Assembly: GCA_050700355.1 (NCBI GenBank)
Contig: JBOHHE010000428.1
Span: 31,977 to 95,976 of the forward strand
DNA from: GCA-003244245 sp050700355
GTDB taxonomy: Bacteria; Actinomycetota; Actinomycetes; Mycobacteriales; Pseudonocardiaceae
Length of the DNA stretch: 64,000 bases
Direction: 5' to 3'
Shown here in pieces: positions 60,987-64,000 of the stretch (positions are counted from its first letter, which is position 1; every line of letters begins with the position of its first letter). Made by a program: the position numbers and the translations under genes. The notes under the pieces are model-generated. The model was not told the DNA's origin. It made no database searches and worked only from the letters and a program-made list of their open reading frames with translations.

Positions 60987-61416
60987 GGCCAGCGATCTCC
61001 TCCTCGGAGACGATCACGTCGCGCTCCTCGCCGTCCTGACCCTCCACCACAGGGACCTGCACCCCGGCAGGCTCCACCCCGGCAGGCTGCCCCGGCAGCG
61101 CCACCCGCACCGTCACGGTCACCGGCCGCTCACCGATTTCCGTGTAGCGCACCGGGCAGACCTCCACCGCCAGCCGCCCACCGCCAATCGGGTGAGCAGT
61201 GATCCGCACGAACCCGATCTCGAGTAGATGAGTACGCGAGAGCGCCTCGGCGATCACATCGGTCATCACCTTCAGCCGGTGGTCAGCGATCACCGGCTCA
61301 GGCGCAGAGGCCACGGGCACAGCGGCGAACTCGACGGTCTCCTCAACATCAACCTGGGCGTGACGTGGCTCACGACGCCCTCCTGGAAGTAACGGAGTGG
61401 ACGGACGCGCGGTCAC
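60979..61416 (-). CDS. Phage hypothetical protein
   Basis: 145 residues from GTG 61416 (GTGA overlap). HAQVDVEETVEFAAVPVASA, LKVMTDVIAEALSRTHLLEI, RITAHPIGGGRLAVEVCPVR then a beta-rich end. Early-region gene between a membrane protein and the Cys/His protein. Unknown. Confidence 0.5.
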   Translation of the reverse strand: MTARPSTPLLPGGRREPRHAQVDVEETVEFAAVPVASAPEPVIADHRLKVMTDVIAEALSRTHLLEIGFVRITAHPIGGGRLAVEVCPVRYTEIGERPVTVTVRVALPGQPAGVEPAGVQVPVVEGQDGEERDVIVSEEEIAGRG

Positions 61417-61724
61417 AACAACCACAGCCAGAGCTGGCGGCAGACCAAGACGACGATCAGCACCACAACGACACCCACACACAGCCATGCCCCGGCCGCG
61501 CCAAGCACATCGCGATCGGTCTCCGGGGCCTCGATATCCGGCTGGGCGAATACCGGCACCCGGCCAGCCAGCCCGACCCGCTCCCGAAGCGCCCGCGCCG
61601 CAACCAGATCCGGGCTATCGGTATGCCAGCCGAGCTCACCGCGCACGAGCAGCCGCTTCTCGCTCCAAACTCGCTCGCACTTCACTGGACACCCTTCCGC
61701 TATTTCATTCATTAATCTGGACAT
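61413..61724 (-). CDS. Early phage membrane protein
   Basis: 103 residues from ATG 61724, which begins on the last base of the excisionase stop. A soluble head (EGCPVKCERVWSEKRLLVRG) ends in one tail-anchor helix, AWLCVGVVVVLIVVLVCRQL. Such early membrane proteins may serve superinfection exclusion; that is inference. Confidence 0.5.
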   Translation of the reverse strand: MSRLMNEIAEGCPVKCERVWSEKRLLVRGELGWHTDSPDLVAARALRERVGLAGRVPVFAQPDIEAPETDRDVLGAAGAWLCVGVVVVLIVVLVCRQLWLWLL

Positions 61725-61915
61725 CAACTGATCGGAGTCTTTCCTCTAGCGCGTGTCTTTTCCCAAGCGAGGACGTCGGCTATGCGGTAACGGACAAACC
61801 GGCCTACGCGCAAGCATTTCGGCCCGGTGCCCTTACTGTTCCATTGATAGATCGTGGTCACCGGCACACTCAATCTTTCAGATAGTTGCTCGATTGTAAG
61901 ATGCTTTTCTGCCAT
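61724..61915 (-). CDS. xis: Excisionase / AlpA-like HTH protein
   Basis: 63 residues, ATG 61915. HLTIEQLSERLSVPVTTIYQ, WNSKGTGPKCLRVGRFVRYR, IADVLAWE is the MerR-type winged HTH of phage excisionases. First gene of the leftward early operon and divergent from the integrase operon, fitting control of integration direction. Confidence 0.8.
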   Translation of the reverse strand: MAEKHLTIEQLSERLSVPVTTIYQWNSKGTGPKCLRVGRFVRYRIADVLAWEKTRARGKTPIS

Positions 61916-62392
61916 CGTGTTCGTCAGCCCTTCTGTTGGGTGGCCGCTAGGGGAGGGATCGGTACGTTGATCTCGGGCGTATCAGCGCCAGACCGACGCG
62001 ACGGCGTGTCGCGCTAGATATCGCGCTCCGTGGCGGTTCATCGCTCAGCGTGACTACGGATTGTGTTAATCGAAGGGTGCAGCGCCATCAAGACCTGTCC
62101 CGTTGTCAGACGCCTGACGCTGGTAGCAGTGATCAATAACCACGTCATGAGTTCTATGCGGGGGACTCCAGTAGGTGCAACCCCAGTTACACCCCACCCG
62201 GCTGACCAGCTGAAAGCGTGATCGGCGCCTCATTTTTGATTGTCATCAACTGTCAATAGCGCACATCGTTGCAAGCTGCGGGGAATAACGGTTAGGTAAC
62301 ATCTATCGCGCACCACGCACTTGTGCGGGTGTGCGCCGTGATATCTCCACCACGATGGATGTAGTGGGCTGCTAGCGTTAATAAGCTCGATC
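61916..62392. other. Intergenic control region between excisionase and integrase operons
   Basis: About 480 bases with no gene I can support, relatively A/T-rich around 62220-62300. It must hold the leftward early promoter and perhaps arm-type integrase sites or attP-derived DNA, but I could not identify a specific site. A 68-codon minus frame at 62230-62436 crosses the integrase promoter and is not credible. Confidence 0.5.
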
Positions 62393-62446
62393 GGAGCGGA
62401 AGTGCGCTCCTTGCACTCTGCTCCGTTGCGGAGCATACTGCGGTCT
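62393..62446 (+). promoter_or_regulatory. Integrase-operon promoter with two operator palindromes
   Basis: TTGCAC (62411-62416), a 17-bp spacer and CATACT (62434-62439) make a consensus-spaced promoter; ATG 62447 lies 7 bp after the -10, so the mRNA is leaderless. TGCTCCG-TTG-CGGAGCA (62419-62435) fills the spacer and GGAGCG-N6-CGCTCC (62393-62410) lies just upstream. Both contain GGAGC halves, fitting repressor binding. Confidence 0.7.
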
Positions 62447-62521
62447 ATGACCCGTTACTGGCACATCGCACACTCCGCCTGTCAGCTGCTACGCCGCCGC
62501 TACGAGCTGGTTGCCGCGTGA
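62447..62521 (+). CDS. 24-residue leader peptide gene
   Basis: ATG 62447 to TGA 62519-62521: MTRYWHIAHSACQLLRRRYE then LVAA. First frame after the promoter and coupled to the HTH gene by GTGA. Basic and helical. Confidence 0.45.
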   Translation: MTRYWHIAHSACQLLRRRYELVAA

Positions 62522-62703
62522 GCGACCTCATGACCCGCGAGGAAGTCGCCGAGCACCTGAACATCGCCCCCGAGTCAGTGCGGTCAACGATGCGCCGCTA
62601 CGGGATTTCCGAACAGCGCGGCTACCCACGCGACCAGGTGATCGCGTTGCAGCGGAAGCAACCGAGTCGCCGCGCCGCCGGAGCTGACGATGTCGAGCGT
62701 TGA
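62518..62703 (+). CDS. Small HTH protein upstream of integrase
   Basis: 61 residues from GTG 62518. LMTREEVAEHLNIAPESVRS, TMRRYGISEQRGYPRDQVIA is a MerR/excisionase-like HTH. It overlaps the integrase start by 14 bp. It may be a recombination directionality or repressor protein for the int operon, distinct from the leftward excisionase. Confidence 0.65.
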   Translation: MSDLMTREEVAEHLNIAPESVRSTMRRYGISEQRGYPRDQVIALQRKQPSRRAAGADDVER

Positions 62704-63955
62704 GAAGCGCATCCGCGACGGCAAAGTGACCTGGCTGGCTCGGTGGCGCGATCCAGATGGCCGCCAGCGCAAGGCCAGCTTCGCCAAGCAGAGCGAAGCG
62801 AAACGGCACGCTGCGGCGATGGAAGCCGACGCGGCCCGCGGTGTCTACATCGACCAGGACGATCGGACCACGGTGGGCCAGGAGTGCCGGGCCTGGCTGG
62901 AGCGGCGCTCGGTCGGCCCCGACACCTACAAGCGTCTCGACCGGTTCATCCGCAACCACATCGAGGCGGTGCCTCTAGGCACCCGGCGGCTGGTGGCTGT
63001 ACGGCCGAGTGAGGTGCAGGCGTGGGTGAGCGATCGGGCCAGGGTAATGGCACCCTCTTCGCTCGCCAAGGTTGTGTCAATCCTGCGGTCGGCATGCGCT
63101 GACGCGGTGGCTGACCGCAAACTGGCGGCCTCACCAGCCGTGCGGTTGACGCTGCCGCGAGCCGAGCCAGACCGGGTGGTGCCTCTGTCGGTCGCTCAGG
63201 TACTCGCGGTGGTGGAAGCGGCGGACGCGCTGGCATCCCGATACCGGGCCATGGTGATCGTCCAGGCTGGACTCGGCTTACGGATCGGGGAGTTGCTGGG
63301 GTTGCGGGTATCTGACGTCGACTTCCTGCGCCGTACGGTTCGTGTGGAACACCAGTCCCACAAGACCACCCGCGCACTCGTGAAGCCGAAAACGGTGTCC
63401 AGCCGCCGCAGGATCCCTTTGCCGCAGTGGGTCGCCGACGCGCTGGCCGTACACCTCGCGGCGCATCCGCCGAGCACGGATATCGAGTGCTCATGCCCGC
63501 GCGAGGTGACATGCTCACGTAGCCGGTCCGGGCTGATCTTCCACACCCGCACGAACCGGCCGATAGCCCAAGATTACTACTGCGAGCGGTCTGTATTCGG
63601 CAAGTTTATTGACGGTGCAAACACCGTGATCCGCAAGGCCAACGCGATCATCCGCAAGGCCAACGCGATGCTCCCAGCCGGGGCTGCGAAGGCCGCGGAG
63701 CTCCCGGAGCTCCCGTCAGGCACCACCACGCATGATCTGCGCCACCACTTCGCTTCCGTCCTGCTCGCGGCCGGGGAGTCCGTGGTCGCCGTCGCCGAGT
63801 GGATGGGCCACCGCAACGCCACGCTCGTGCTCAGCACCTACGGGCACCTCATGCCCAACAGCGAGGACCGGATGCGTCGGGCGATCGATGAGGCCTACCT
63901 GGCCACGCCCTCTCGTGCCCCCACCGTGCCCCCAAGATCGGCGGTGCACTCGTGA
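62690..63955 (+). CDS. int: Tyrosine integrase
   Basis: 421 residues, ATG 62690. N-terminal arm-binding domain (GKVTWLARWRDPDGRQRKAS), core-binding domain (VGQECRAWLERRSVGPDTYK), catalytic Arg198 in GLRIGELLGL, His348-x-x-Arg351 in HDLRHHFAS, His374 in WMGHRNA and Tyr384 in STYGHL. Complete. It integrates and excises the prophage; its 3' end is close to the right window edge, where the attachment site should lie. Confidence 0.93.
   Translation: MSSVEKRIRDGKVTWLARWRDPDGRQRKASFAKQSEAKRHAAAMEADAARGVYIDQDDRTTVGQECRAWLERRSVGPDTYKRLDRFIRNHIEAVPLGTRRLVAVRPSEVQAWVSDRARVMAPSSLAKVVSILRSACADAVADRKLAASPAVRLTLPRAEPDRVVPLSVAQVLAVVEAADALASRYRAMVIVQAGLGLRIGELLGLRVSDVDFLRRTVRVEHQSHKTTRALVKPKTVSSRRRIPLPQWVADALAVHLAAHPPSTDIECSCPREVTCSRSRSGLIFHTRTNRPIAQDYYCERSVFGKFIDGANTVIRKANAIIRKANAMLPAGAAKAAELPELPSGTTTHDLRHHFASVLLAAGESVVAVAEWMGHRNATLVLSTYGHLMPNSEDRMRRAIDEAYLATPSRAPTVPPRSAVHS
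63909..63923. repeat. 15-bp direct repeat, possible attachment-site half
   Basis: CCTCTCGTGCCCCCA, identical to 29610-29624, inside the integrase C-terminal codons. See the other copy; chance is not excluded. Confidence 0.25.
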
Positions 63956-64000
63956 CCGGCGCGAAGGATGCTCAGTGTGCGGTCATCCGGAGGCTGCTCG

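Noticed and set aside
62230..62436. 68-codon minus frame in the control region
   Set aside because: Covers the int promoter and operators and has no recognisable features.

Overview
The window is high-G+C actinomycete DNA. Gene content (HTH-DUF5753/DUF397 pair, many XRE-TPR regulators, dense small toxin-antitoxin loci, leaderless GTG/ATG starts) fits a Pseudonocardiaceae-like host; that placement is an inference from gene families, not a search result. No rRNA, tRNA or CRISPR array was recognised.

Region 1 (1-31.5 kb) is a decaying accessory island. It carries a BrnT-like toxin end with an RHH antitoxin, an EACC1-caspase-RDD biological-conflict cassette (763-2948) broken by one frameshift and one in-frame TAG, a deleted HicA beside an intact HicB, two Phd/VapC pairs, at least six XRE-type regulators or their fragments, a HAD hydrolase, a DUF4143 ATPase, asparaginase plus a PPC-domain protein, an alpha/beta hydrolase, an alpha carbonic anhydrase, a TAXI-TRAP transporter pair, two SEC-C proteins (one degenerate), a frameshifted ricin-type lectin, a truncated IS1380-type element fused to a ParA remnant, and a plasmid-like coiled-coil gene ending in twin palindromes. 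Reciprocal gene remnants and repeated N-termini show segmental duplication followed by loss. Several breaks lie in G/C runs, so some 'pseudogenes' may be consensus errors.

Region 2 (31.7-38.3 kb) starts with the divergent HTH-DUF5753/DUF397 pair. From an operator-like intergenic region a plus-strand train of about 14 very small, mostly overlapping genes follows: one- or two-helix membrane proteins, Cys-rich proteins, a short HTH protein and several internal paralogues. It contains a (GTCGGT)9 in-frame microsatellite and a 22-bp tandem duplication that breaks one gene. I do not recognise a described system for most of it.

Region 3 (38.4-64 kb) is a siphovirus prophage. On the minus strand, in order of transcription: excisionase-like HTH, early genes, a winged-helix replication-type protein carrying internal iterons, Cys-rich proteins, an HNH-P-loop fusion, small and large terminase, portal, protease, HK97 capsid, a C2H2 zinc-finger protein, a two-domain glycosyltransferase, connectors, tail tube, tail chaperone with a -1 frameshift, tape measure, minor tail, a TM/collagen-like protein and an M15 endolysin. 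The tyrosine integrase is on the plus strand at the right edge behind a strong promoter with two operator palindromes. A near-consensus parS site lies inside a small structural gene.
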